This document shows, piece by piece, positions 1 through 8,128 of a stretch of DNA of 20,032 nucleotides. How positions within the stretch are numbered: position 1 is the stretch's first letter; the number at the start of each line of letters is the position of its first letter. A program made the position numbers and the translations under genes. This DNA is from JAAKFL01 sp964629645. GTDB taxonomy: Bacteria > Chlamydiota > Chlamydiia > Chlamydiales > SLFE01. The stretch spans positions 1-20,032 of the forward strand of contig CAZVSU010000048.1 of assembly GCA_964629645.1 (NCBI GenBank), written 5' to 3'. Below the pieces are notes generated by a model. That model worked only from the letters and a program-made list of their open reading frames with translations. It was not told the origin of the DNA and searched no databases.

Positions 1-54
1 TCCCGGCGGCTTAGAATTCGAATTTGTAGAAAAACTTTATTAACTAAGTACTAG
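1..54 (+). repeat. Arm of a CTAG-ended MITE-like element (cut by contig end)
   Basis: These 54 bases are identical to the reverse complement of 19979-20032 and differ at two positions from the right arm of the complete element at 18407-18571. The arm ends in TTAACTAAGTACTAG at 40-54. The rest of the element would lie left of base 1. The sequence starts exactly where the internal hairpin of the complete copy ends, as expected when an assembler stops at a multi-copy repeat. No coding capacity is visible. Confidence 0.85.
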
Positions 55-653
55 TTTAGCTCGAGTTTTTCCTGATCGGTCATCTTCAGCTCTTCCACAC
101 TCTTTAGTCCAAAGTGATGAAGAAACCGGCTCGTAACGGCAAAAAGCGTGGGACGGCCAGGCGCATCGGCTTGGCCGACAGATTCGACCAGCTCTTTTTC
201 AACAAGCATCTGCACCGTGGCTGAGGAGTCAACGCCGCGGATCGCTTCAATTTGAGGTTTTGTGACAGGCTGCTTGAACGCAACGATGGCCAGCACTTCC
301 CTCGCCGCTTGTGACAGGCGCTCTCCCTTTTTGTCGCGGTAAAGCTGCTGCACATAGTCGCCGTACTCTTCTTTTGTCCTCAAGATGAATCCGCCTGCAA
401 TTTCATCGATTTGAATGGGGCGTTTTTGCTCCTCGAATTCTCTTTGCATCTCGTGGACATAGGTGAGCACCTCCCGCGTTTTGAACGCGCTGAGCGGCAT
501 CAGCACTTCGCGCATGCGGGCGACAGGAAGAGGGGTGTTGCTCGCAAAGAGAAGCGCTTCGATCACTTTTTTGACATGCTCTTCGATCGGGCTTTCTTCT
601 CCCTCCAGTGCAGGAACCGGAAGCTCGTCGACAATGGTTTCTTCGTCACTCAT
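51..653 (-). CDS. scpB: Segregation and condensation protein B (ScpB)
   Basis: ScpB is a winged-helix partner of ScpA and SMC in the condensin complex that compacts and segregates the chromosome. The conserved core is clear: an N-terminal helix region with VIEALLFAS, then the family hallmark LSQAAREVLAIVAFKQPVTK, the stretch IRGVDSS, and the C-terminal PGRPTLFAVTSRFLHHFGLK. Length (200 aa) is normal. The reading frame also contains a GTG two codons upstream (657-659), but GAGGTG sits about 5 bases before the ATG at 651-653 and would overlap the GTG, so the ATG is chosen. The gene overlaps the end of scpA by 8 bases, implying translational coupling. The stop codon TAG (51-53) lies within the terminal CTAG of the repeat arm at 1-54, so the last few residues after the conserved GLKSVEEL may have been altered by element insertion. 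Confidence 0.93.
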   Translation of the reverse strand: MSDEETIVDELPVPALEGEESPIEEHVKKVIEALLFASNTPLPVARMREVLMPLSAFKTREVLTYVHEMQREFEEQKRPIQIDEIAGGFILRTKEEYGDYVQQLYRDKKGERLSQAAREVLAIVAFKQPVTKPQIEAIRGVDSSATVQMLVEKELVESVGQADAPGRPTLFAVTSRFLHHFGLKSVEELKMTDQEKLELN

Positions 654-1383
654 CGTCACACCTCAAACATAGGATGCGGCCCGTTTCTGTCTCCCTGACA
701 ACGGCCAGCTCTCCGACTTTCATTAACTCTAAAAGACTCAAAAAAGTGACCACCACTTCCCCTTTTGTGGGACGCTCGGAAAACATGTCGCTGAAGTGAA
801 AGCGGTCTTTGGTTTTGAATGTTTCGCGGATCGCCGCCATTTTGTCGGCGACGCGCCACTCCTCTTCATGGATCACCCCTTTTTCATGATGCTTGGCTTT
901 TTCGAGAAGCTCCACAAACAGTGCCTCGAGCTCATCGATGCCGATTCGTTCGATGCCAAGAGGCTGCGGAAACTCTTCGGGATCGGGGGTCATGCCCCTC
1001 GGAAAGTGGCGATCTTGCCCATGTTCCCGATGGCTTAATTCGCGGGCCGTTTCTTTAAAGCGGCAATACTCGATCAGCTGCGGAATGATGTCAAAAGGAC
1101 AGTGCATCTCGAGGTCATCCTCTTCATCTAAAGCAGAAGAGGGAAGCAGCATTTTACTTTTTAGCCAGATCAGGGCCCCGGTGTGGTCGATGAAGTCGGC
1201 TCCGGCTGTCAGGTCGCGGCTTGCTTCGCTCAGCAAATGCTTCAAATACTGGTCGGTGATCTCGTGCATGGCGATTTCTGAGATGTCGAGCTCACTTTTT
1301 TGCACGAGGTAGTGCAAAAACGCCAAAGGGCCCTCAAAATTCTCCAAAATAAGGGTGTTTTGTTCAAAATTTTTAATTTTCAT
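646..1383 (-). CDS. scpA: Segregation and condensation protein A (ScpA)
   Basis: ScpA is the kleisin subunit that bridges the SMC heads and binds ScpB. The N-terminus has the family signature, FEGPLAFLHYLVQKSELDIS followed by EIAMHEITDQYL, which forms the SMC-neck-binding helical domain. A middle acidic linker (DEEDDLEM, EEEWRV) and a C-terminal winged-helix region (FSDMFSERPTKGEVVVTFLSLLELMKVGEL) complete the protein. Its 245 residues match the family. It is the first gene of a two-gene minus-strand operon with scpB and is divergent from the S41 protease, with a 148-bp gap between the start codons. No strong ribosome-binding site precedes the ATG; the start is chosen because the signature begins about 15 residues later. 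Confidence 0.93.
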   Translation of the reverse strand: MKIKNFEQNTLILENFEGPLAFLHYLVQKSELDISEIAMHEITDQYLKHLLSEASRDLTAGADFIDHTGALIWLKSKMLLPSSALDEEDDLEMHCPFDIIPQLIEYCRFKETARELSHREHGQDRHFPRGMTPDPEEFPQPLGIERIGIDELEALFVELLEKAKHHEKGVIHEEEWRVADKMAAIRETFKTKDRFHFSDMFSERPTKGEVVVTFLSLLELMKVGELAVVRETETGRILCLRCDDE

Positions 1384-1490
1384 CTAAAACGGGCCCGCAA
1401 ATCCATTTGCTCAAACCTTAAAATTTTCCTGTATACCACATGGGGCGCTTTTCTTCGGTCTCAAAAAAAGTCTTTTATCCAAAAAAATGC

Positions 1491-1496
1491 TATACT
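1491..1496 (+). promoter_or_regulatory. Possible -10 box for the S41 protease gene
   Basis: TATACT lies 36 bases upstream of the ATG at 1532 within the divergent scpA/protease intergenic region. No convincing -35 hexamer is found at the normal distance, so this is a weak prediction. AGGTG at 1520-1524 is the likely ribosome-binding site. Confidence 0.3.
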
Positions 1497-1531
1497 GAGA
1501 TTATAACCCCAAGTATCTCAGGTGTAGTAAT

Positions 1532-3469
1532 ATGCGTCAATTTTTTTCCCTTCTAATTCGGGTTGTCGTCGCTATTGCGATGACCGGCGCTCTTCCACTT
1601 TTGTCTCAGGAGATGGAATATCTTGGAAGAGAAGATGTTAACCGTGTCATGGAGCAGATCTTCGATCGGCATATCGCCAAAAAAGAGATGACCGAAGAGA
1701 TCATGCGCGACTCTTTAAAATTGTATATCGAACAGTTTGATCCCGCCAAAATCTATTTTTTAGAGTGGGAGGTGCAGCCTTTTATCAACCCCTCAGATTA
1801 CGAAATGAAGCAGTATCTGGCCGACTACAGCCGAAACACGTTCACCCCGTTCCGCCGCATCGACACGTTAATCCGTAAAGCCATCACCCGCGCGCGGAAC
1901 ATACGAGAGCAACAGATCCGCGATCAAGAGGCCCTTTTTCAAACTCGTCTCGGCCCTGAATTTTACGACTCGCTCCCTTACGCATCGTATCCGAAAAACA
2001 AAAAAGAGTTGAGCGATCGGATTCGCTTTTCGACAGTCGACTACATCGAAAGGCAGCGGGATCGATACGGCGAAGAGCCTGTCAGCAACCGAAAAGATTT
2101 GATTCTGACCCGCTTCAACCGCGACAAAGAGTCCTGGGAGAACAGCTATCTTTACCTATCCGACACCGGCGTGGCTCTCAACGACAAGCAAAAAGAGCAC
2201 CAGTTCACCCTCCACGTCCTCAAGGCGCTGTCAAAGAGTTTAGACTCCCACACCTCGGTTTTCGACAACTCGGAAGCCTATTCCATTCGTACCCGTCTTT
2301 TAAAAGGGCATCCCGGAGTGGGCATCGAGTTTGAACAAAAACTAGAGGGGATCGTCGTCAATAAAATAGCGCCCGGATCGCCGGCCTCTCGCGCCGAACA
2401 AATCGAACCCGACGATCGTCTGATCAAAATCGATGGCAAGGAAGTTGACACTTACACCTTTTCCGGCGCGATGAAACTTTTGGAAGGAGGAATCGGAACT
2501 CCTGTCACCTTGACATTTGAAAAGAGAACCGGCAACAGGTACCGGGTGACGTTGAAAAGGGAAACCATTGTCTCGAATATTGACCGCGTCGAGACAAGCG
2601 CCGTCCCTTATAAAGGAGGGGTCATAGGGAAGATCACCCTCCACTCATTTTATGACAACAAAAACGGGATCAGCAGCGAAGCCGATATCCGCGAGGCGCT
2701 GCAAGATTTCCGCAAACAAGGCGCATTAAAAGGGCTCATTTTGGATTTGCGGAACAACTCCGGAGGTTATCTTTCACAAGCGGTCAAAGTTGCCGGCCTT
2801 TTCATTACTAACGGGGTGATTGTGATCTCTAAGTACCACGACGGCAATGTGACCTACTACCGCGACGTCGATGGGAAAACGTACTTTGACGGCCCCTTAG
2901 TTGTTTTGATCTCCAGAGTCACCGCTTCGGCAGCCGAAATCGTGGCGCAGGCGCTGCAAGATTACGGCGTCGCTGTTGTTGTGGGCGACGACCACTCTTA
3001 TGGAAAAGGGACGATCCAAAGCCAGACGGTGACCGGGGATAAAAGTCCTTCCTACTTCAAAGTGACGGTCGGGCAGTACTACACAGTGTCAGGAAAAACG
3101 CCGCAGGTGAAGGGTGTTTTGGCCGATGTTGTGGTCCCCGGGGAGCTCGCTTTTCAAAATATCGGGGAATCGGGCGATCTCAACGGCTCGGAGACCATCG
3201 CGCCTGCCTTCACCGATCAGCTATCCGATATCAAGCCTGACGCAAGGCCGTGGTACTTCCGCTACTACCTGCCGACTCTGCAGCCCAGGAAAACATCATG
3301 GCAAAAAATGATTCCCGATTTACAGCGTTTGAGCCGCACCCGCATAGGGGGGAACAGAACCTACGGCCTTTCGAATCAAAAACAGATGGATGAGGCGGTC
3401 AAAATTGTCGAAGACATGATCCGCCTTCGTTCCGAACTCAACAAAAACCAGCTGGGCGCCTTCGAGTGA
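1532..3469 (+). CDS. tsp: Tail-specific (carboxy-terminal processing) protease, S41 family, Tsp/Prc type
   Basis: Exported serine protease that degrades or trims proteins from their C-termini. Residues 1-25 form a signal peptide (basic start, hydrophobic core ending near LPLLSQ). Residues about 30-240 are the Tsp N-terminal helical domain (NRVMEQIFDRHIAKKEMTEE; DPAKIYFLEWEV). Residues about 259-335 are a PDZ domain (GVGIEFE, IDGKEVD). The S41 catalytic domain follows: Ser466 in TASAAEIVAQ and Lys492 in SYGKGTIQSQ form the Ser/Lys dyad, spaced 26 residues against 25 in E. coli Prc as I recall it. LDLRNNSGGYLSQAV is the usual oxyanion-side motif. At 645 aa it is near the usual Prc length. Related chlamydial enzymes include CT441, so a role in envelope quality control or processing of host-facing proteins is possible. 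It stands alone on the plus strand, ahead of tRNA-Phe. Confidence 0.93.
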   Translation: MRQFFSLLIRVVVAIAMTGALPLLSQEMEYLGREDVNRVMEQIFDRHIAKKEMTEEIMRDSLKLYIEQFDPAKIYFLEWEVQPFINPSDYEMKQYLADYSRNTFTPFRRIDTLIRKAITRARNIREQQIRDQEALFQTRLGPEFYDSLPYASYPKNKKELSDRIRFSTVDYIERQRDRYGEEPVSNRKDLILTRFNRDKESWENSYLYLSDTGVALNDKQKEHQFTLHVLKALSKSLDSHTSVFDNSEAYSIRTRLLKGHPGVGIEFEQKLEGIVVNKIAPGSPASRAEQIEPDDRLIKIDGKEVDTYTFSGAMKLLEGGIGTPVTLTFEKRTGNRYRVTLKRETIVSNIDRVETSAVPYKGGVIGKITLHSFYDNKNGISSEADIREALQDFRKQGALKGLILDLRNNSGGYLSQAVKVAGLFITNGVIVISKYHDGNVTYYRDVDGKTYFDGPLVVLISRVTASAAEIVAQALQDYGVAVVVGDDHSYGKGTIQSQTVTGDKSPSYFKVTVGQYYTVSGKTPQVKGVLADVVVPGELAFQNIGESGDLNGSETIAPAFTDQLSDIKPDARPWYFRYYLPTLQPRKTSWQKMIPDLQRLSRTRIGGNRTYGLSNQKQMDEAVKIVEDMIRLRSELNKNQLGAFE

Positions 3470-3518
3470 TTTTTCTTGTTCTAAAAGACTAAAAATCGTA
3501 TGGTTGAACTCTTTAAAG

Positions 3519-3592
<74 letters not shown>

Positions 3593-3664
3593 TTCTTTTT
3601 TCACAAATATCAACCAAGAAATCATTTAACCGGTTCGTTCTTAGTCCTAAACACTCGAATGTCA

Positions 3665-5746
3665 TCAGGGATGGGAAGGAAACGCTTCTTCCCGTTTCCA
3701 CCGGCCATTTCCCTCGAGCGAGAAGGCTTTACGGTCGATCGGGTCTAAGGCTGTGATGTGGATCCACTGGCCTGCGACAAGCGACTCAAGATTGGGGTGT
3801 TTGTCGATGATATTTTGGATCCGCTCTTTTGGCGCTTCGATCACAGCGAGAAGGCGGAGCGGCTCATGGTAGGGGGTGTCCGCAGAGCTCCAAACGGACT
3901 GCTGGGGCAGTCCCCCTAAAAGATCGCTGCTGTTTCCCTGCATCACGCCGATTTTTCCCACGACATTTTGTGTGATCTTATTGCCGCTGCCATAGCGGCG
4001 GTTATTGAGGGTTGAAAAAAGATACTGCGCATTGATCCATTGGGCGACAATCAGCGGCGCTGTCATGATCGCCTCTAAGTGCGTCCCGTCTTTATCCTGC
4101 AGCCAATCGTAGCTGTGGAGAAAAGCGCGCCCTTCCAAGTTTTGGTTTTTGGTGAGCGTGCGGGGAGCCGCGATGAAAGAGGCGTTTTTTGCAAGGCCCC
4201 ACTCAGGACGCACCTCAGACCAGTCGCTGCTTCTTTGATCTCCCGGCCGCGGGTTTGGAAGCTGGGCCATCCTCTCTTCCTGAGCGGCTTGCTGCGCGCG
4301 TTTTAATTGCGCCTCCAATGAGCGCCATCGAGCCTCGTGTTCAGGCGTCATGGCCGGGTCGCAGACTATGGTGACCGCGTCGGTTGTGGTGTCGTGTTCG
4401 GCTCCTAAAAAGCGGGTGGTTTCGGGGATCTTAAGGCCCCGTTTCCTAAGAGCTTGCCTAACCAGTTGGTCGTTTAGGATGGAGGCGAGGATCTGAGCGT
4501 TTGCCCCTCCGGCGTGACCGCCGCAGGCGCCGCACTGAAGAGCCGAGGCATAAGGGTTATTGGTCGTTGAGCTGCTGTGGCCGCAAAAGATGACGAGCGG
4601 AGCAAACGTGGTCAGTCCCATCAATCTTAGAGACGTTTCGGCCCACTGCACCTTGTCTTCAAAGGGAAGAGAGGAGTGGTCGCAAAGGGGGCTACTTTTT
4701 TTCTCAGCGCGGTGTAGGAAACATTTTTTTATGAGGAACAACCCGCAAAGAGGGCCGAGCGTTTCAACGAGGGCAAATGGCGCTCCAAAATGTTTCTTCA
4801 TGCAGACGAAAATATTTTGTGCAGCTTTAAGCAAACGGCGGCCCGGCGTTTTAGGATCGCTTTCTTTTACTTTGCGGCGCGGCCTGATCAACGCGGGGCA
4901 GCTTTCACGCTCTTCTCCTTCTTCATTGGCAATGGCAACGGCGACGCCGAAAAATCCGGCAAAACCGTAGGTCTCGTAAGGCCCTAAGGATTCGAGTTGC
5001 CGCCTGAAGGGCTCCGATCTGACATCGATGCAAAAGACCATTTGCGCCTCGGCTTTTTCTTGAGGCGACGGGGTGAGCTGTTTGAGAAGGCGGCGTTTGT
5101 AGGCGCGTTCTTTTTGTTCCAAGTCAGCCAAAGCGACATGTGGCGCTTTTTCCTTATCTTCAAGAGTTGGCGCCATTTGCTTTTCGGCCCGGATCGACAG
5201 GCGGATCGCCAGATAATCAAGCAATGTCGCTTTTTTTCGATTGCCTTCCCATTCTGAGAGCCATTTGATGTAGCCGGCCCATCCCGGCAAGGCGGCTAGC
5301 TCGGTTTTGAACACAGACGTCCAATTTTCCGGCGGCAGCTCTAAAGAATCACAAGCAAAGTGGAGAGCCTCAAGGCTTGTTTCGGGAAAAGAGGCGCGCC
5401 CTTTAGGGCCCACGCACTCCGGATCGAAAGGGGCCAGCCTCGCCCAAGCTTTGTAGAGCCCCTCTTCCTTTCCCGGCATACAGATCGCCGCTTCCCCCTC
5501 ATCAAAAAACGCCGCGCACCACTTGATCATCGTTTGATTGAGGGAGTGGTCTTGCGATCCGGAGGTGTAAAATTCCTCGGCCGTCTCAAGCGCTTTTGCA
5601 AAAGGCTGGCTCTCTAAGTCGCGAAGGGGGTTGCAGGCGATCATTTTCTTGAGCGGCCAAACAAACGGGACGCATTTGGCGGCCTCGTGAACGCACTCTT
5701 CAAGGGTGTCCGGGCAGTGGCTCGTGGGATTTTTGACGACGTTCAT
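3665..5746 (-). CDS. dabA: Inorganic carbon accumulation protein DabA (DUF2309)
   Basis: DabA is the zinc-containing, carbonic-anhydrase-like subunit of the DAB system, which takes up CO2 and converts it to bicarbonate in the cytoplasm using the cation gradient through DabB. Expected ligands are visible: Cys239 and Asp241 in FCIDVRSEPFRR, His390 in FCGHSSSTTNNPYAS, and Cys405 in QCGACGGHAGG. The His-to-Cys spacing of 15 equals that of Halothiobacillus DabA (His524/Cys539, from memory). The N-terminal segment VWPLKKMIACNPL is also typical of DUF2309. At 693 residues it is on the short side of a family that often exceeds 800. The start overlaps the last four bases of dabB (ATGA-type overlap), so the pair is translationally coupled. 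A DAB system in an intracellular bacterium is unexpected; local bicarbonate supply for carboxylases or pH control are guesses. Confidence 0.9.
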   Translation of the reverse strand: MNVVKNPTSHCPDTLEECVHEAAKCVPFVWPLKKMIACNPLRDLESQPFAKALETAEEFYTSGSQDHSLNQTMIKWCAAFFDEGEAAICMPGKEEGLYKAWARLAPFDPECVGPKGRASFPETSLEALHFACDSLELPPENWTSVFKTELAALPGWAGYIKWLSEWEGNRKKATLLDYLAIRLSIRAEKQMAPTLEDKEKAPHVALADLEQKERAYKRRLLKQLTPSPQEKAEAQMVFCIDVRSEPFRRQLESLGPYETYGFAGFFGVAVAIANEEGEERESCPALIRPRRKVKESDPKTPGRRLLKAAQNIFVCMKKHFGAPFALVETLGPLCGLFLIKKCFLHRAEKKSSPLCDHSSLPFEDKVQWAETSLRLMGLTTFAPLVIFCGHSSSTTNNPYASALQCGACGGHAGGANAQILASILNDQLVRQALRKRGLKIPETTRFLGAEHDTTTDAVTIVCDPAMTPEHEARWRSLEAQLKRAQQAAQEERMAQLPNPRPGDQRSSDWSEVRPEWGLAKNASFIAAPRTLTKNQNLEGRAFLHSYDWLQDKDGTHLEAIMTAPLIVAQWINAQYLFSTLNNRRYGSGNKITQNVVGKIGVMQGNSSDLLGGLPQQSVWSSADTPYHEPLRLLAVIEAPKERIQNIIDKHPNLESLVAGQWIHITALDPIDRKAFSLEGNGRWKREEAFPSHP

Positions 5747-7164
5747 GACCCCCTCATTGTGATGGTCGAGTGTTTGGGCTGGCTTAAGTTCAAAAGAAAG
5801 ACATAAAGCCTTTCAAAGGCCACTTTCTTTCCGATCCAGAGGCTAAAGACAACCGATAACGAAAAAAACAGGAGCATCAGTCCGAGATGAACACCATCCA
5901 ACGGGACGGGGGCCTCAAGAGCTTGGGGAAGCGCCCTTTGAACCGACAGCACGCTGATCCCGTAGAGCAGCCCCATTCCAAGGGAAAAAAGAGCCCCCAA
6001 AGCGACAGTCGCGGCATTGACCGCCCCTTTCAAAAGAGCGTAGCAGCCTTGGCTGGCGCCCATCCACGCAAAAAGGATCAGGATGGCGGAGGTGTCTTTG
6101 AGAGAAAGGGAATGACCATGGGTCCATGCAAAAGCGATCGCGCCGATTGAACCTGTGGCAAAGGAAAGGGCAAACGCCCACTCGCAAAACGGCCCCTTGG
6201 CAGGGGGAGACTGGGCCGCCGACCCCGAACGCATGAAAAGGGTCGCCTTAAAGAGACCATGCCACAAAAGATGGACCAGCGCGGCGGGAAAAAGACCGAG
6301 CCCGCACTGCATGAACATAAACCCCATCTGCCCCATGGTGGAACACGCGAGCATCCGTTTGATGCTCGGCTGCACAAGCTTCATTGCGGTGCCCAAAATA
6401 ATCGACAACGATCCGGTTAACAGCAAAAACATCAGCATCTCCGAACGGGCGAGAAGGAGAGGGGCAAACCGGATGAGAAGCAGTCCGCCGCCATTGACCA
6501 AGCCGGCATGCATAAAGGAAGACACAGGAGTTGGCGAATTGAGGGAGCTTAAAAGCCAGCTTTGAAACGGCCAGAGACCCGATTGCACCATCGCCGCCAA
6601 TATCAGCAGAATCAGTCCCAAAGTCATTGCGATGGAGTCTGAGGGCGCTCTTGTCGTCAATTCAGAGATTGAGACTGTCCCGCTGTCGACCCAAAAAAGC
6701 AGCGAGGCGCAAAGAAACAAAAGGGAGCCAAATGAGAGTGTCGACACGGCCTGCCATCCCGATTGCCGAGCCGCCTCCCACCTTAAGTTGTGGGTCATGA
6801 GAAGCGCCAAAAGTGCATTGCAGCACCACCAAAGAAAGGCAAACACAAAAAAGTGATCGGCGGCGAGAGCCAAGAGCATCGTGGATGTCAGAAGTCCGAT
6901 GAGGAAGAAAAACCGCCTATAGTGGCGATCTCCGTCAAGGTAGCGGATCGAAAAGTGCTGCACCACGCTGCTGATGAATAGAATCAATCCGGCGATCATC
7001 CATTCCGCGCTCAAAGCGGCATAAAAAAAAGAGAGCGGCACGAATAATAAAAATCCCATCCAAGTCAGAGCCGTCGAAAGTCCGGCTCCGGTTCGGGGAC
7101 GAAAAAAAAGGGTTAAAAGTCCTCCTAGTAAAGGACATAAAGGGAGCAATAGAGGCATCGTCAT
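5743..7164 (-). CDS. dabB: DabB, NuoL/Mrp-like proton-conducting membrane subunit
   Basis: Polytopic membrane protein of the proton-translocating antiporter/complex I family and partner of DabA. It is strongly hydrophobic throughout, compatible with about 13-14 membrane helices. The signature FMHAGLVNGGGLLLIRF and the helix-8 region STMGQMGFMFMQCGLG...HLLWHGLFKATLF are typical of NuoL-like subunits paired with DUF2309. No other complex I genes are nearby, and dabA follows with a 4-base overlap, which decides for DabB over NuoL or MrpA. The frame is open to an ATG at 7231-7233, but that start would leave only 11 bases to the divergent lysR gene. The ATG at 7162-7164 is preceded by AAGGAAAAGG and starts at a typical MTMPLLLPLCPLLGG, giving 473 aa, so it is preferred. 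Confidence 0.88.
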   Translation of the reverse strand: MTMPLLLPLCPLLGGLLTLFFRPRTGAGLSTALTWMGFLLFVPLSFFYAALSAEWMIAGLILFISSVVQHFSIRYLDGDRHYRRFFFLIGLLTSTMLLALAADHFFVFAFLWWCCNALLALLMTHNLRWEAARQSGWQAVSTLSFGSLLFLCASLLFWVDSGTVSISELTTRAPSDSIAMTLGLILLILAAMVQSGLWPFQSWLLSSLNSPTPVSSFMHAGLVNGGGLLLIRFAPLLLARSEMLMFLLLTGSLSIILGTAMKLVQPSIKRMLACSTMGQMGFMFMQCGLGLFPAALVHLLWHGLFKATLFMRSGSAAQSPPAKGPFCEWAFALSFATGSIGAIAFAWTHGHSLSLKDTSAILILFAWMGASQGCYALLKGAVNAATVALGALFSLGMGLLYGISVLSVQRALPQALEAPVPLDGVHLGLMLLFFSLSVVFSLWIGKKVAFERLYVFLLNLSQPKHSTITMRGS

Positions 7165-7244
7165 CCTTTTCCTTGCATGATCATAAGGGTAAGACGTATT
7201 ATAAGGGAAATTAATTATATTGATAGGTACCATAAGAGAATCAA
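7165..7244. promoter_or_regulatory. Divergent dabB/lysR control region with ATAAG repeats
   Basis: This 80-bp AT-rich gap separates dabBA (minus) from lysR (plus), the usual layout for a LysR regulator and its target. Three ATAAG-containing direct repeats lie at 7182-7189 (CATAAGGG), 7200-7207 (TATAAGGG) and 7231-7238 (CATAAGAG). The imperfect dyad ATTAATTATATTGAT at 7210-7224 could serve as a LysR T-N11-A box. Binding is inferred, not shown. Confidence 0.4.
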
Positions 7245-8099
7245 ATGGATTTTTTCTCTCTCCATTGCTTCCTTTCTGTTGTTGAAACGGGAAGTTTTAC
7301 GAAGGCGGCTAAAGAGGTTGGCCGAACGCAATCGGCCGTGACCCAGCAGATCGGCAAGCTCGAAAAAACGCTGGGGAAATCTCTTTTTATCCGAGGGCGT
7401 CAATTGCGGCTCACAAGCGAGGGGGAGCTTTTTTTTCCTTACGCGCAAAAACTCTGCACTCTGAGCCGAGAAGCCGTTGATTCAATTGCCAAACCTGAGC
7501 TTGAGGGGGAAATCTCTTTTGGGCTTCCGGAAGACTTTGCGACGCTGTTTCTTTCCGAGATCCTCGCAGGATTTTCTCGTTTGCACCCTAAAATCAAGCT
7601 AAATGTCGAATGCGACCTCACTCTCAACTTATTTCGGAGGTTCAAAGAAAAGAAACTGGATATCGTGTTAGTCAAAATGACCCGTCCTGATGATTTCCCA
7701 AATGGCGTGGATGTTTGGACCGAGCCTCTGGAATGGGTCGCCTCCGAAAAAAACGCGGAGACAGTGTGCCGGCAGGCGCCGCTTCCTCTTGTCCTGTCTC
7801 CTTTCCCTTGTGTTTACCGCCAACTTGCGCTCGAGGCTTTGGATCGGGCTGACATTCCATCAAGAGCCGCATTGACGAGCCCCAGCTATCTCGGGCTTGT
7901 GGCAGCGGTTGAAGCGGGAATGGGAGTGACGGTATTACCGAAGACACTCATCCCCAAAACCTTGATCCCGATTCAAGACCACCAGCTCCCCAAGCTTCCC
8001 GATTTGCATGTCTCCCTTTTAAAGCAGGGGCAAACAAGCGCTTCTCTTGAGACCTTAGAACAATTTTTGCTCAAAAAATTGGAGAGCACTTGGGTTTGA
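7245..8099 (+). CDS. LysR-family transcriptional regulator
   Basis: DNA-binding regulator of the LysR type. Residues 1-60 are the winged helix-turn-helix, with the classic pattern FLSVVETGSFTKAAKEVGRT followed by QSAVTQQIGKLEKTLG and LFIRGRQLRLTSEG. Residues about 85-275 form a co-inducer-binding domain (FGLPEDF, AAVEAGMGVTVLPKTL). The length of 284 aa is normal. It is transcribed away from dabB-dabA and the intergenic gap is only 80 bp, so regulation of the carbon-uptake pair in a CbbR/CmpR-like manner is a reasonable inference, but the ligand cannot be told from sequence. The ATG at 7245 is preceded by a weak AAGAGA. The stop codon lies inside the promoter of the downstream 6S-like RNA. Confidence 0.9.
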   Translation: MDFFSLHCFLSVVETGSFTKAAKEVGRTQSAVTQQIGKLEKTLGKSLFIRGRQLRLTSEGELFFPYAQKLCTLSREAVDSIAKPELEGEISFGLPEDFATLFLSEILAGFSRLHPKIKLNVECDLTLNLFRRFKEKKLDIVLVKMTRPDDFPNGVDVWTEPLEWVASEKNAETVCRQAPLPLVLSPFPCVYRQLALEALDRADIPSRAALTSPSYLGLVAAVEAGMGVTVLPKTLIPKTLIPIQDHQLPKLPDLHVSLLKQGQTSASLETLEQFLLKKLESTWV

Positions 8100-8122
8100 A
8101 AAAAAGAGGAATTTGGTATAAT
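8096..8122 (+). promoter_or_regulatory. Sigma70-type promoter of the 6S-like RNA
   Basis: TTGAAA (8096-8101) and a perfect TATAAT (8117-8122) are separated by 15 bases; shifting the -35 by one base (TTTGAA) gives 16. The predicted transcript start is near 8129, just before the closing stem of the RNA. The -35 box overlaps the lysR stop codon. Confidence 0.65.
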
Positions 8123-8128
8123 GAAAGT

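Noticed and set aside
5743..7164. NuoL or MrpA subunit of complex I or an Mrp antiporter
   Set aside because: No other nuo or mrp genes are adjacent, and the 4-base overlap with a DUF2309 gene identifies it as DabB.
7165..7233. N-terminal extension of dabB to the ATG at 7233
   Set aside because: It would fill the regulatory gap, its residues are not hydrophobic like the rest, and a good ribosome-binding site precedes the ATG at 7164.
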